Of a stretch of DNA of 64,000 bases, positions 1-11,849 are shown in pieces (position 1 is the stretch's first letter; each line of letters opens with the position of its first letter). Made by a program: the position numbers and the translations under genes. Under the pieces are notes generated by a model. The model made no database searches and was not told where the DNA came from. It saw nothing but the letters and a program-made list of their open reading frames with translations. Location of the stretch: positions 71,418,393 through 71,482,392 of the forward strand of contig CM077594.1 of NCBI GenBank assembly GCA_039654915.1, in the 5' to 3' direction. The DNA comes from Aquilaria yunnanensis. Lineage: Eukaryota; Streptophyta; Magnoliopsida; Malvales; Thymelaeaceae.

Positions 1-1343
1 TCATCCAAGAGTTTGACGCCGTACGGATCAAAAATGTACCTCGGCGGAATAACAGAGGCAGATTGCTGGGCGAAGTCGAAAACATATACCGAGGTGCTAG
101 ACCATCCGAGCCTCTCAGTGCTGAGCATGACGACCTCGGGAACAGGATGGAAAGACCCAATAAAAAGATACTTCGCAGAGAATTTGCTCCCCGAAGACCC
201 CGGCAAGACTGCGAAGATGCTCCGGAAGATTCTTCCTGATTGGTGAAAAGTTATATCGACAGGAATATGCGAATCCGCTGCAAATATGTGTGGATGAAAA
301 GGATACTGAAATGGTCCTTGAAGAAATTCACGAAGGCATGTGTGGTTCACACATTGGAACTGATGCCCTGGCAGTAGTGATACTCCTTCAAGGATACTTC
401 TGGCCTACCCCGAGAAAGGACGCAAGACAGTTTGTCCGGAAATGTGGTAGCTGCCAGAGACACGCGAAAATCCAGAGGACACCCTCGGAAATGGTAACTT
501 CGGCAGACTATCCTTGGCTCTTCGTAGTCTGGGGTATAGACATTATTGGGCCACTCCCCACAGCACCCGGAGGCGTGAAATTCTGCGTTGTAACAGTGGA
601 CTATTCTTAAAGTGGGTGGAGGCAGAACCACTAGCAACTATCTCGGCAAAAGAAGTGCAGAAGTTCCTATGGAAGAACATCGTATGCATATTTGACATAT
701 CGAGGGTACTAATAGCTGATAATGGATCCCAGTTCACAGACAAAGGTTTCCAAGAATTCATCAGCGACCTCGGAATAAAGATGCACTTCGCCCCAGTAGC
801 TCACCCCCAAAGCAACGGGTAGATGGAAGTATCGAACAGGACCATAAAAGATGACCTGAGAAAGAGACTAGGGGAAGCCAAGGGGAAATGGCCAGGAGAA
901 CTCCAAAGTGTATTATGGAGCTACCGAACGACGCCCCGAAGAGCCACAGGGGAGACTCCTTTCTCACTCGTCTTCGGAACAGAGGCCATTATCCCAATAG
1001 TGGTAGTTCAACCTTCAGTACGGGTGCAAGTATTTGATGAAGGTGGTAATGACCTCGGCCTAAGAACCAATCTCGATCTTATGGCCGAACACAGAGAGAT
1101 AGCCGAGCTGAGAAGAAAACTTACAGGCCAGGCCAAAAGAAATCAAGAAGGGAGACCTCGTTCTCCGAAAGGCCGACTTCGCACCCCAAAGGCCATCCCA
1201 TGGCGTACTTCGCGCAACTGGGAAGGACCCTATCTGGTTCTCGAGGAAGTACGAAAAGGCGTGTACAAGCTTGGCAACGCCGAAGGCGTAGAATTGAAGA
1301 ACACTTGGCACTCAGACGCCTTGAAAAAAAATTCTACGCTTAA
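1..1343 (+). pseudogene. Element B pol remnant: end of archaeal-type RNase H plus integrase
   Basis: The translation matches the C-terminal third of element A pol. From the left: the last part of the second RNase H domain, the integrase zinc-binding region with a CGSCQ knuckle near 440, the catalytic core (WGIDIIG near 530, ADNGSQF near 715, HPQSNG near 805) and the C-terminal WEGPY motif near 1220. The reading frame slips between about 246 and 290 and again near 605. A CAG codon has become TAG at 820-822, just before the catalytic glutamate. A short gap near 1120 and an A-run near 1325 also break the end; the original stop is probably TAA at 1341-1343. Non-functional. Confidence 0.9.
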
Positions 1344-1395
1344 GGTTGAGCGGAGGAGTTATGTTGTACAGAATGGCCTTGAGAAAAATTCTTAA

Positions 1396-1840
1396 GTGCA
1401 CAGAAGTTATGCAAAACAGAATTCCGCAAAGATGCTCGCCATGATAAAGTGTAGATATGACTTTCCAAAGTCCCTTGAGCCATCACGCTCGGGAAAGATG
1501 GAAAACAAAAATCTCGCAGAAGTACTCGCCATAGCCAGCGCAGAGATAATTTTCCGAAGTCCCTTGAGCAAACATGCTCGGGACAAATGGAAAAACAAAA
1601 AATTGGACTGAAGGTTTCCGAAGTCCCTTGAGCAATCATGTTCGGGGTAAATTGGAAATGCAAAAGCCTGTAGAAAGACTTAGTCAAATTTTTTCAGGCG
1701 TTCCAGAAAGTCTTACGAGCAAGCGCACACGGGAGAAAGGAAGGTAAAAAAGTTTCGTTAATCGCAGGTTTCCCGAAGTCTCTTGAGCGAACGTGTTCGG
1801 GACAATGGAAATGGAGAAACTTGCAAGAAAAGACTTGGGC
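1396..1840. repeat. Tandem hairpin repeats between pol and antisense gene of B
   Basis: About five degenerate units, 60 to 90 bp apart, share the core CCCTTGAGC, a 6-nt spacer, then GCTCGGG or GTTCGGG. They start near 1470, 1570, 1622, 1703 and 1778. Each core can fold into a stem (GAGC with GCTC, CCC with GGG, TT bulge) on either strand. The array separates the 3' ends of two convergent genes. Homologous arrays lie at the same place in A, C and E. Confidence 0.8.
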
Positions 1841-1937
1841 AAAAAATCCTCATTAAGAGCAAAGCTGCTTTGAAATAAAGAACTGCCCGAAGAAGGATTA
1901 CAAAATAGAAGGGAAGGAAAAGGGGCCCTAAAGTTAG

Positions 1938-4341
1938 CTAAGGGTTCGCGGCGTCCCGAGAGCCACTCGTCTGCCCGCCCTTTTCCATCACCTTCGGCAC
2001 TGGAATTGAAGGAGGAAGTTTCAGATGTTTGACCTTGGACCATTTCCACCGAGGTCCCCCAGGAATGTTTAGACCCTCTAGAAAAGAGAGGTCCAGATCT
2101 GGGAACCTCTGGAGAATCTGGTGCCGAGCAAGGCAGAAGCCGTCCTGGAACGCGACCTTGCTCATCTGATCAGACTTGTTCTTCTCAAGCTCGAGGTCGT
2201 CAAGCTCGTCCTTCAGATCCGTGACCTCCTCCTCCAGCGCCTTTATTCGCTCCTCCCCCTTCGGCTCTTTCTTCAACGACTCAACCTCGGCCCGGAGAGC
2301 GTTATTCTCACACGTCAACGAGACTATACGGCTGTCAGAACCAGCCTTGTGCTGAAGAAGATCTTCGTTGGCGGCGAGCATCCCCTTTATTTGGTCACCG
2401 AGGTCAGCAATCTTCCTGGAGGAGCCCTTTTGAGTTCTTCTTTTTCCTCCCGGAACTCCTCCCGAAAGGCAGCTACTTCTCTCTCAGCAGCCTTTTTCAG
2501 CTGCTGGTTTTTGGCGACCGACTCCGCGAGTACGGTCCTCGTCTCATTCATGGTTCGAGTTGCCGAAGTTTGAAAAGCAACCTCCCTGGCCACCCGAACT
2601 TGGAGAAAGGCGGTGTACCCCATCAGCTGCAAAAAATAAACGCAAGATCAGCAAAGAGCCAAACACTTAGGAAAAAATTGAAGGGAAAGAGCTGTGAAGG
2701 ATATACCTGAGCAGCATGCTCGGTGATCTTCGCGACGAGGGTGTTATCCCTTGGGTGGGCCGCCGCTATAGCCTTGAAAGAGGCCTCGGTGAGCACCCCC
2801 TTCGAAATTTCCTTAGCCATTTGAGGAACGTCCTCGGAGTACATATCCATGTCGTCCGTAAACGTCCAAAAAGGCTCCTTGGGTATCTTCCCTTGCGGGA
2901 TTTTGGTATCCCGAAGAGCTCGTTTCCGAGCATGATCGGCCACCCAGCCAGGGGTAGTCAACTCCCCTGCGTGGTAAGAACGAGAAGGAGATTAAAAGAC
3001 AAAGAAGGCAAAAAAAAAAAAAAAAAAGGGAGTACACTTTGTCTGGAAACAAACCTGGCGGAACCTCGACAACATCGTCCTCGGAGTCCTCGGCCGAAAT
3101 ACCCTTGCCCTTCTGCTTGCGCCGCTCCTCGGCAGAAGGTACTTCTACCACTACACCAAGGAGGGCCTGTGACGCGGTAGGACTCTGAGGAGGAACGTCG
3201 GTTGAAGGGACCTCGGAAGCAGCAGCCTCAGACGCCGGAACTTCGGCTGTCCCAGGCTCCTCAGCGGTCTCCTCGGGGATTTCTTCTAGAACAACTCTCT
3301 TTGCCCATTTCCTCGAAGGCCCCGCACCAGTAGACTTCCGCCTTCGGGAAGACACCTTGTTCGTCTGATCGCCCTCCTCCACTTGGCCGGTGAAAAGGGA
3401 CTTGTAATAGGCGGCAGTCACGTCGCCCATCTCTGAAAAAGGAGAGAAACATCAGCGTGAGTTCGAGGAAAGAACAGTAAAGGAGTAGAATATAACTCAC
3501 TTTCGGCAAGCACTTCGAAAGAAATTTCCTCCTTAAGAAGCTTGACCAACCAGGAATCCTTCCCGGTGATGGCAGGAGCTGGCATCCCGAGGTCAGTCTC
3601 GTGCTCCTTTACTACCTTTAGCTCCCGAAGGACCTCTTCGGTCATCAACCTCCAGTTGATTGGAAAAGGGTAAAGGACGAGCGGAACAACCTCGGGATCC
3701 CAGTCAGAGACAGCCCGAATGCGGGCGTCAAAATCCGCGAACAAGGGAGCTAACTCTGGGGTCAGCAGCATCCTCGGATCAGCAACGTCCACATCCAGTG
3801 TTCCCTGAGCCCATTTGGTCAGAACGTACGACCAGGCCTCGTCCATCTTCATGAAGAAAAATTTCTGTTGCCACCCCCGCCAGCTATCTTTAGTGGCGAA
3901 GGTGAACATGAATTTCTTGCTCCCGGATCCCCGAGGTAGCATGAAATAGAAGCCACCCTTCGGGACCACAGAGAGCTTGTAATACTGCATAAAAATTCTG
4001 AAATTGGGTTCTATCCCGAAGACGCCACACATGCAGAGGTAGGCGTTAAAATAGCAGAACGAGTTCGGGGGAAGCTGGTTCACAGCAATGCCATGAAATT
4101 TGCAGAACTTGCACACCATCTTCGGGGGAGGATACCGAAGACCGGCCTTCAGCTGGGCTCGAAAAACGGTAACCTCCTTACAGTGGTTTGAAAAAGCATA
4201 ATGGCTAGAACGAGGCAGCCTAGTAATGGCGTAATAGGGAATAAAGAATTTTTTCTTCCACCTCTCTAACTTTTCAGGGGTGGTGCAACAAGGATGGGCT
4301 AAAAGAGGCTGCCAGCTCTCAGGAATGGGCATTTTCGACAT
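1938..4341 (-). pseudogene. Element B antisense accessory gene (four exons, PF04195-like), frameshifted
   Basis: On the minus strand exon 1 runs 4341-3501, exon 2 3432-3055, exon 3 2966-2707 and exon 4 2626-1938. The introns have GT...AG ends; the first donor is GTGAGT and acceptors end in CAG. Exons 1 to 3 are open and of the same or similar length as in A. Exon 1 encodes the conserved domain with IPESWQPLL, RYPPPK, CGVFGIEP and WRGWQ, which resembles the Pfam family called putative gypsy-type transposon. Exons 2 and 3 hold MGD.TAAYYKSLF and KIPKEPFWTF. Exon 4 is a lysine- and glutamate-rich coiled coil ending in the conserved AFQDGFCLARHQ and DLDLSFLEGL block. Exon 4 has a frameshift near 2420, so its 689 nt do not keep the frame. 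Intron 2 contains a 17-nt A-run (about 3011-3027). Function unknown. Confidence 0.82.
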
Positions 4342-4591
4342 AAAAACGAGTTTGAAAATGGAAGAAACAGTTTCCAGAGAAAAACTCAAAAGAGCACAGG
4401 GATCAAAGCGCTCTGAAAAACAAAAACCCACCGAAAGACTTGCCAAAATCTGAGGACGCCGTCGTGAAAGCTGGCTGGAAAAAAGCTCTGATTAAGGTAG
4501 CTCCGCCACAGAGAGCAAGAAAGTGCAAGAACAGGGGCAAAGCAGAGAGAATAGCAGAAGAGAAAGCAAAAGGAACTTATGATGAAGTGGG

Positions 4592-4600
4592 CTATTTATA
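4592..4600 (-). promoter_or_regulatory. TATA box of the B antisense gene
   Basis: CTATTTATA on the plus strand reads TATAAATAG on the minus strand, about 250 bp upstream of the antisense ATG at 4341. The same box lies at the same relative place in A, C and E. A degenerate G-box (CATGTG) lies about 140 bp further upstream. Confidence 0.6.
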
Positions 4601-4849
4601 AGCCAGAGATGGGTAACCGAAACATCGTCAAAAGTACCCTTTGGAGGCGAACCATCGCCGTAACTGCTCTCTGCACCTGAAAAGGCGTGCCCTCTGTAAC
4701 CGACGTGACTCTCCTCCAATGGCAAAGCGCCATGTGTCAACCGCTGCGCGAAAATGGGGGACACGTCCTCCAAACGCCCCTTGAAAACTGGGACGCGCTG
4801 CTCAAACTGACACGCTTGGCCAAACAGACCTGCAGAAACAAAGAGCAGG

Positions 4850-5050
4850 CCACCTCGAGGACGCCAAGAAATAGGCTATGGCCGAACAGCCTGTGACCTT
4901 CGGGTAAGAGGTGTATCTTCGGTACAGGCTCCACCTCGAAGACACCAAAGAACAGGCCAAGGCCGAAGAGCCCATGATCTTCGGGCAAAAGGCGCATCCT
5001 CGAAACAGGTTAAGCTTCCAAAGAAACTCCCATACACAACCTCGGAAAGA
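4850..5050. repeat. Tandem repeats next to the polypurine tract of B
   Basis: Two to three imperfect units of about 70 bp share the words CCTCGAGGAC, GGCCGAACAGCC, CTTCGGGTAAGAGG and CGGTACAGG. The same units are found beside the 3' LTR of A (29580-29760), E (35100-35290) and, shortened, C. Confidence 0.6.
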
Positions 5051-5083
5051 GATGCAAAACCGAAGTCTTCACTTCGGCTTTCC

Positions 5084-5092
5084 AAAGGGGGG
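5084..5092 (+). other. Polypurine tract of B
   Basis: AAAGGGGGG followed by CATG and then the LTR start TGATAGCC. Expected primer site for plus-strand DNA synthesis. The same layout is seen in A, C and E. Confidence 0.75.
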
Positions 5093-5096
5093 CATG

Positions 5097-5975
5097 TGAT
5101 AGCCTAACGCTATCGCCTCTATCTGGCCGAACTCCCTGCCACAATGATGGCCAGAAGAAGCTGGCGCTACCCGAGAAAAGGTGCGATCAGGCACCTCGGG
5201 AGATAGCCGAAGAGCTCCGAGCCCGGCACGCCAGGAAACCCTGAGGACACTACTCGCCCCCCAAGGTTGTGAACATATCGCCTTCGGAAAAGCGGCACCA
5301 GACATAGCGAGCTGAACATGATATCCCCGAAGGCGGAACTCCCTGAAACTGGGAACCCCCGAACTGAGGGCTTGTTTCCCGAAGAGGCTCTGTCCGAACT
5401 AGAGGACGACCTCACCCAGGGACCTCGGGAGTACGGCAGGAGCATTTATGGAAGCATTTAAGGAAGCCTCTGACACGTCCTTTCACAGACGTCATAAAGT
5501 CGCCTGAATAGGCGCTCTGACATACAGACGCCATCAGAATCACATGATGGCCCATCTCAGCACGTGGCTCAGGACAACCTGCTACCAGTTATCTGTCTCC
5601 TACGCCCAGAAACTCAGGGAACATTCGACCGAACACGTGTCGTGATCTGAACGGGCTAGGCGCTCCTATAAATACCAGGAATTAATACTTGGCAGGAGGC
5701 TGGTTGGTTGGCCAAACACTGCTCCCACACTCTGAGAAAACTGCCAGGCAAGACTCTTCAGCCCTTTGTGCTATTTCCTCTGCCTTTTCTCAGCCACCAC
5801 TGACTTGGGCGTCGGAGGCTCCCCCCCCGGAAAAACACTCCGGGGGCCTCCTAACCCTTTATTTCTGAGCTTTCAGGCACTCTCATTTGGGCTATCCACT
5901 CCGTCGGGCATTCTTCCTCCCAGAAGTCTCCCCAACAGTCACCATGACTACAAATGATGAGGCCCTTGGCCATCA
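5097..5975 (+). repeat. 3' LTR of B (879 bp)
   Basis: Starts TGATAGCC and ends GGCCATCA. It contains a CACGTG G-box (5634-5639), a TATAAATA box (5667-5674), the conserved CTTGGGCGTCGGAGG word and the C-run/G-run hairpin near 5812-5852. It is closer to the LTR of D (60126-61002) than to that of A. Confidence 0.92.
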
Positions 5976-6935
5976 CTTTCTTTTTCGGCGGCGGTGCTAA
6001 CGGCAGAGCAATTTCCAGCAATACATGCGGCATTTTGCAGAGTCTTTTCTTTTTCTGAACTAGGTGGATCTTCTTTCCAAAGTTGTTCTTCAGTATGTCT
6101 TTCGGTTCCCATTCTTTTTTCACCTTCTCGAGGATAGATTTATTTTTGCCGAACATGTCTACTCGAGTCTTGCTCCTGTCTATTCAAACTATTCCTGAGA
6201 GTTGGCTTCCCCTTAACTCTCATCCAAATTATACTACTTTAGAGAAGCTAGAAAAGTGGACAAGTAAATTCTTTCTCCCTTCTTATGTCGTTACCAGGCT
6301 ACCTAGTCCCAGTATGTTTAGTTACATGAATCACTTGTATGAGGATACCGTCTTTCGGGCCCAACTAAAGGCCAGACTTCGGTATCCTCCACCGAAGATG
6401 ATTTGCGAGTTCTGCCAATTTCATGGTATAGCTGTGAATCAACTTCCTTCAAACTCCTATTTTTACTTCAACGCCTTCGTCTGCATGTGTGGGGTCTTCA
6501 AGATAGAGCCTCACTTCATCTTCTTTATACAATATTACAAACTCTACCCTGTCCCGAAGGGTGAGTTTTACTTCTTGCTTCCTCAGGGATTTGGGAGCAG
6601 GAAGGACACGTTCACCTTCGGGAGGAATGACAACTAACGAGTGTGGTAGAAGAAGTTTTTCTTTCTGAAGGTCAATGAAAAATGGAAGCATGTTCCAACC
6701 ACATGGGCTAAGGGGACCTTGGATATAAATGTAGTTGACCCTCAGAAACTATTAACCTTAGAGTTAGAAGCCCTGTTTGAAGAGTTCGATAGCCACATTC
6801 GGGCTATCGTGGACTAGGATCCCGAGGTCCCTCCGAGTTCTTTGTACCCTTTTCCTATTAAATGGAACCTCATGACTGAAGATGTCCTTTGAGAGCTAGG
6901 GGTGATCAAGGAACAGTAACCGACCTCAACATACC

Positions 6936-7802
6936 TGATAGCCAAAGGCTATCGCCTCAATCTGGCCGAATACCCTGCCACAACAACGGCCAGAAGAACT
7001 GGCGCTTCCCGGGAATAGGTGGAATCATGCACCTCGGGAGATAGCCTGAGAGCTCCGAGCCTCGGCACGCCAGTAAAACTTGAGGACTCCATTCGCCCCC
7101 CAAGGTTGTGAACAACGCGCCTTCGGAAAAATGGCACCAGACATTGCTGCCCGAATATGATATCCCCGAAGGCGGAACCCCCTGGAACTGGGAACCCCCG
7201 AACTGAGGGTAGGCTTCCCGAAGAGGCTCTGTCCGAACTAGAGGACGACCTCGCCCAGGGACCCCGGGAGTACGGCAGGCGCATTTAAGGAAGCATTTAA
7301 GGAAGCCTCTGACACGTCCCACCACAGACGTAAAAAGTCGCCCTGACGCGCAGACGCCATCAGAATCATATCATGGCCCGTCTCAGCACAAGGCTCGAGG
7401 CCATCTAGTTACCAACTATCTGTCCCCTACGCCCAGACGTTCAGGAGCATCCGACCGCACACGTGTCATGATCTGAACGGGCTAGGTATTCCTATATATA
7501 CAGGAAATAAATACTTGACAGGAGGTTGGCAGGCCGGAGATACAGCTCCCATACTCTGAGAAAATACCAGGCGAGACTTTTCGGCCTTTCTCTTTGAGCT
7601 AGTGACTTTCTCCTTCTTCCGGCCACCACTGACTTGGGCGTCGGAGGCTCCCCCCCCGGAAAAACACTCCGGGGGCCTCCTAACCCTGTTTTCCAGTTTT
7701 CCAGGTACTCTCCTAGAGGCGATCCACCTTCCAGGCGTTCTTCCTCCTAGAAGTCTCCTCACCAGTCATCATGACTCACAACGATGAGGCCCTGGGCCAT
7801 CA
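6936..7802 (+). repeat. Solo LTR of the A family (867 bp) with target duplication ATACC
   Basis: Starts TGATAGCC, ends GGCCATCA, and is the same length as the LTRs of element A with only scattered differences. ATACC flanks it at 6931-6935 and 7803-7807. No internal region is present, so it is a recombination product of a former full element. It interrupts exon 1 of F's antisense gene. TATATATA box near 7493 and CACGTG near 7460. Confidence 0.95.
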
Positions 7803-7875
7803 ATACCGAAGCCTCATTTCGACGGGAATAAGGCATGGTTGGTAATGCTCCTTCGGGGCGAACTCACGTACTAGG

Positions 7876-9291
7876 TGTTGGGTTTTGGGAGCGAAACAGC
7901 ACAGCGGAATTTAACCGAAACCCTCCAGGATCCAAGTGAAATGGGGTAAACCGGGTGTTCAAAAATTTTCATACCTAATTTTCAGTTGAGATCTCTCAGT
8001 CAACTGTAGAGTCGAATCACAAAACCTGAACAGTTGACGTGTTCAAGCTCTCTATGGTATCCACACAAGCCTCTCTGGATCACCACGCTTCCACCACATC
8101 TCGGCAGATGCGTTTCTCTTGCGCTCGCAGTGCTAGCTTGCGTCCTCCAAGGAACTGCAAGAGAAAAGTGCGGCTATCCTTTTGGGAGGCTAGGGCAAGG
8201 AGACCTGCGAATTTCTCACTATAAGTTGTATTAATAGTGAGACTCAACTTCCAGGCCTAATGGGTTTCAAAGCCTTAACCCAATTAGGATTTAATTTTGG
8301 GCTTAATAATGGCTCAACTCTTGGGCCCATTATTAATACGAAATTAAAGTGAAACCATAACCCAAATAATTAGCCCATGCACTCTAATGATCCAAATAGC
8401 TCTATGTGTGTGACCGAATAGGCTCTTATCATGTTGGCAATGATCATAAATCACATTTATGATCATAAGCAATGAGCGGTGTCTAGCAACACATCATTGC
8501 TACCCAAGTGACAAGATTGTCGATGATTCGACTAAACCTTTATGATCATCACAGATATATGCCATTGTCCCTTTGTCCATGATATAAAGACTAAGCACGA
8601 GACATGGAATGTGTCACTCTTGTATAGCCCAATCTTTGATTTCTTGATTACCAAGTAGACTAACTTAAACTAATGACATTGATATCATATATCAACTCAT
8701 CCGAGCATGGCCATGCATTTTCTAAGTCTCACTCTATCAAAGGGCCCAAAGATATCACTCCCGTTACATAGGAGGGACAAATCCCATCTTGATCATACAA
8801 ATCCCTCCGCATGATATGTGACATACCCAATGACCTCCTTCAAGTTCACTCAGTTACGAGCAACAAAGGAAAGTATCAAAGTATGTGACTCAAATGTAGG
8901 GAACCTTGATGATCTTAGGTCGAAGGACTTCATATACCATGATCACTATGAGAATCACTTATGACACTCATATAATGATCCATGTAGTGTTCTCATGGTG
9001 GGTCCGTCCAGTACACAAGTTCTCCAACTTGTACCCATATGTAGACTACATATCTCATATTAGTCTCCACATATGCTAGTCGTTATGTATTATTACAACC
9101 CTCTCCACAATAATACTAGACCTGGGATGTTTAAGAATATCATTATTCTAGGGTTACAATTATGTTTGTTAAGTTACATAGAAACAAAACAACAAACATA
9201 ATTGCTGGATTAATGCCTTAATAAAATATCATAACTGAATGTGCAAAAATACAATCATCTCATGATTGGCTTTTTGGGCACAATATTAACA
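7876..9291 (-). repeat. Solo LTR of family G, copy 1 (1,416 bp), target duplication CTAGG
   Basis: On the minus strand it runs from TGTTAATATTGTGCCC to CGAAACCCAACA. CTAGG flanks it at 7871-7875 and 9292-9296. AT-rich, with no meaningful ORF. The TATA box seen in the other copies is mutated here. Unrelated to the Tat LTRs; superfamily (copia or gypsy) cannot be decided without an internal region. Inserted in exon 1 of F's antisense gene. Confidence 0.92.
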
Positions 9292-10962
9292 CTAGGCCCT
9301 TCAAGAGAGTAAGTTGCTTCCCAGATTTTTCATATATGTCCTGCCGTACTTACACTGATATTTTTCTTTTTGCAGAGATGGGTGACAAATCTACTGCCTT
9401 CTACAAGTCTCTCTTCCTTGGCCAGGCCAAGAAGGGAGAGCAGTAGAGAAAGAAGGCCATGGCGAAGAGGAAGAAGGAACCAGAGGGACCATCTTCTGCC
9501 CTAAGGTTGAAGAAGACTAAGGAGGACCCTCTTCCCTTACCTCTCGAGGATGAAGTGGTGCCTATGGATCAGACCCCTGTTCGGCCAGACCCACCTTCAG
9601 AGCTCGCCATTTGTTCAACTCCCCTGAGTCCAAACACTGTGGTGGAGACCTTGGGGACCTCGGTTAGGGGGTTTTCGACCGAGGGGCTTGATGAGCGCCG
9701 AAGGAGGAAAGGCAAACACGTTCCTGCCGAGGTCCTCAAGGTTAGTGACTCCAAGGGTGATGACGCTGAGCTTCCACCAGGTTTGTCCCTTAGCCATTCT
9801 TCCATGAGTTTAGGAATTTTTGGTATTTTAGACCTTATAGATGAGTGGCTAAGGGATAACGTACTGATGGAACTTTGGCGCGATGTTGCAGGCGAAGCAG
9901 TGCAGGCTCCCTCGGTGGAATATCACGTCCAAAAGAGGGCCCTTCGGGATGCCAAGATCCCGAAGGGGAAGATTCCGATGGAGCCCTTCGGGACCTTCAC
10001 AGAGGACGTTCTCCAAGGATAGCCAGAAGATGGCTCCTCAAACGGCAATGGGTGTGATCACACATGCCACTTTTCAGTCTCTGACTGAGGAGTGTCCGAA
10101 CGAGGAGATCCTCGCCATGAGGATGACTGAGCAGGCTGCCTAGGTAAACCCATACCTTCTAGTTCTTAGGAACTTTCTACACTATTTTTGTGCTTTGTTC
10201 CTTATTCGGGGTCATTCCTTTTGCAGGTATCGGCGTATACTGGGTACTTCAGAGCTTGGGCGGCCAAATAATCTTCAGTATGAAGTCTGTCCAAGGAGTC
10301 CTTGGTGAAAGCCAAAGAACTCTTGGCTAGCTTAGTCACCAAGTATGCCGAGCTCAGTCACCAAGTATGGCGAGCTTAATAAAATAGCCAGTGAGGATCT
10401 GGTTAACCTTCGCGAGGATATTCTTAAAAGCAAAGGGGAGCTCATTCAAGACTTCTCCGCGAAGATGTCAGACCTTGGCACGAAGGTGATAGCTCTGACC
10501 CCGGCCAATGTGGTTCTTCAAAAGGAGAAGAAGGATGCTGCTGCCGAAGTGGCGAAGGCATTCAACCTCAACTCCTAACTTCAGGCTGAGGTCGATAAGC
10601 TAAAAAAGGGGGGAAAGGAGAAGAAGAAAAAGTTGGAGTGGAAGGTCGCAGTCCTTAGTAATGAACTGGAAGACTTGCATGTAGTGAAAAATAAGTTTGA
10701 CCAGGTAGGCAAGTCCTCTTACCAGGATGGTCTTTGCCTGGCCCACCACCAAGTTCTATCCAGATTTCCCGACCTTGATCTCTCTTTTTTGGTGGCCTTG
10801 GACATCCCCGAAGGACCATCTTGGTAGTGGTCGAGGGTAGAATTCCTCTATCTTCCTGCTATTCCTTCTTCGGCGCCTAAAGCAGCTCCTACCAAAAGAG
10901 ACTCCGAAGGTGAAGATGCAGAAGATGCTGCGAAGTCGACGAATGCCCAGGAACCCAAATAG

Positions 10963-11849
10963 GCCTCATTTTTCTTCATTTTCTTTTGTAATCCATCCTT
11001 TGTACTTTATCACCGTATTAAAGAAGTCTCTTCTTTTTCAATTAATGAAGTCTCTTTTCTTCAATTAATGAAGTTTCTTTTCTTCAAAATTTTGGCTAAG
11101 GTTATTGATGGACCTTCTTTGGGCTCGAAGGGTGTCACGACCGTGTTTGGTTAATACCCCTCCGGAAGACATCATCGTTTGTGGAATTTATCCCTAGTTC
11201 AAATTGATCAAGTGCCTTTTACACAGATCACATTTAATTGACACCCTTCGGGAAAAATTGCCTTTCAGTCATACCCTCACTTGGACAACCACTTTCGTCG
11301 TACTTAGCATCTTTTCTTTTTTGAAAATTTTTTTGAGTTTCGGCCGTGCATTTTAGAAAATACTTTCCTTTGACAACCACGTTTGGGTGAAGGAGATGTT
11401 CATCTTTGGAGTAAGCATCTTCGGTCATACCTACTTTGTTTATTGCATGACTTTTTACTTGAAAATTTTTCTAAGTGTGCAGTTCGGCACTTTTAGGGGG
11501 TGAACAACTCTGCTCGGTTGACCATTTTTGGCACAACTTAACCTCTGTCATAGTTTTACCCTTTTTTCTTCAACCATGTTCAGTTGGCATGATTTAACGA
11601 AGACTGGCCATTTCTGTGAATTTACCCCTTCGGTGTGATCATGTTCAGTCTTCCCCATCAAAATTGGGCATTTTCGATTCTCATTCGGAAATGAACATGT
11701 TCAGTCAAATATGCATTCGGTCAAAAATGGAAATAATGTCAGAGGCCATTTTGGAAAGAAGCTCCTTTGGTATGTACATCATGTTCAGTCAGTCACCCTT
11801 GAGGAGAATTGTACAATTTTCTACCTGGAAAAAATTTCTAAGTGTACAA
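10963..11849. other. Intergenic spacer between antisense gene and pol of F
   Basis: No gene. T-rich on the plus strand, with short direct repeats of GAAGTCTCTTTTCTTC near 11025-11085 and several copies of CATGTTCAG between 11575 and 11790. It occupies the position of the hairpin arrays of A, B, C and E and may be a decayed, diverged version. Confidence 0.5.

Larger units (their letters stand above)
1..5975 (+). mobile_element. Element B: Tat-like Ty3/gypsy retrotransposon, 5' part outside window
   Basis: The order is the end of pol (RNase H and integrase) on the plus strand, a tandem hairpin array, an antisense four-exon gene on the minus strand, a purine tract and one LTR. This matches full-length elements A and E. 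The element ends at 5975 within DNA of element F, whose antisense gene resumes about 180 bp downstream, so B was inserted into F. The likely right target duplication is CTTTC (5976-5980); its left partner lies outside the window. Pol carries frameshifts and a stop, so B is not autonomous. Confidence 0.9.
6155..10962 (+). pseudogene. Element F antisense accessory gene, split by two solo LTRs
   Basis: Exon 1 begins with ATG at 6155 and continues after removal of inserts as 6155-6935, 7808-7875 and 9297-9308. It encodes IPESWLPLN, RYPPPK and CGVFKIEPHF, followed by a stop near 6635 and a TGG-to-TAG change near 6816. The first donor is GTAAGT at 9309. Exon 2 (9376-9780) encodes MGDKSTAFYKSLF and has a TAG near 9445. 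Exon 3 (9892-10143) encodes KIPMEPFGTF and has a 1-nt frame break and a final CAG-to-TAG change at its donor. Exon 4 (10227-10962) encodes the coiled coil and the SYQDGLCLAHHQ and DLDLSFL block. It is the most diverged copy in the window, yet its exon boundaries match. Not functional. Confidence 0.8.
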
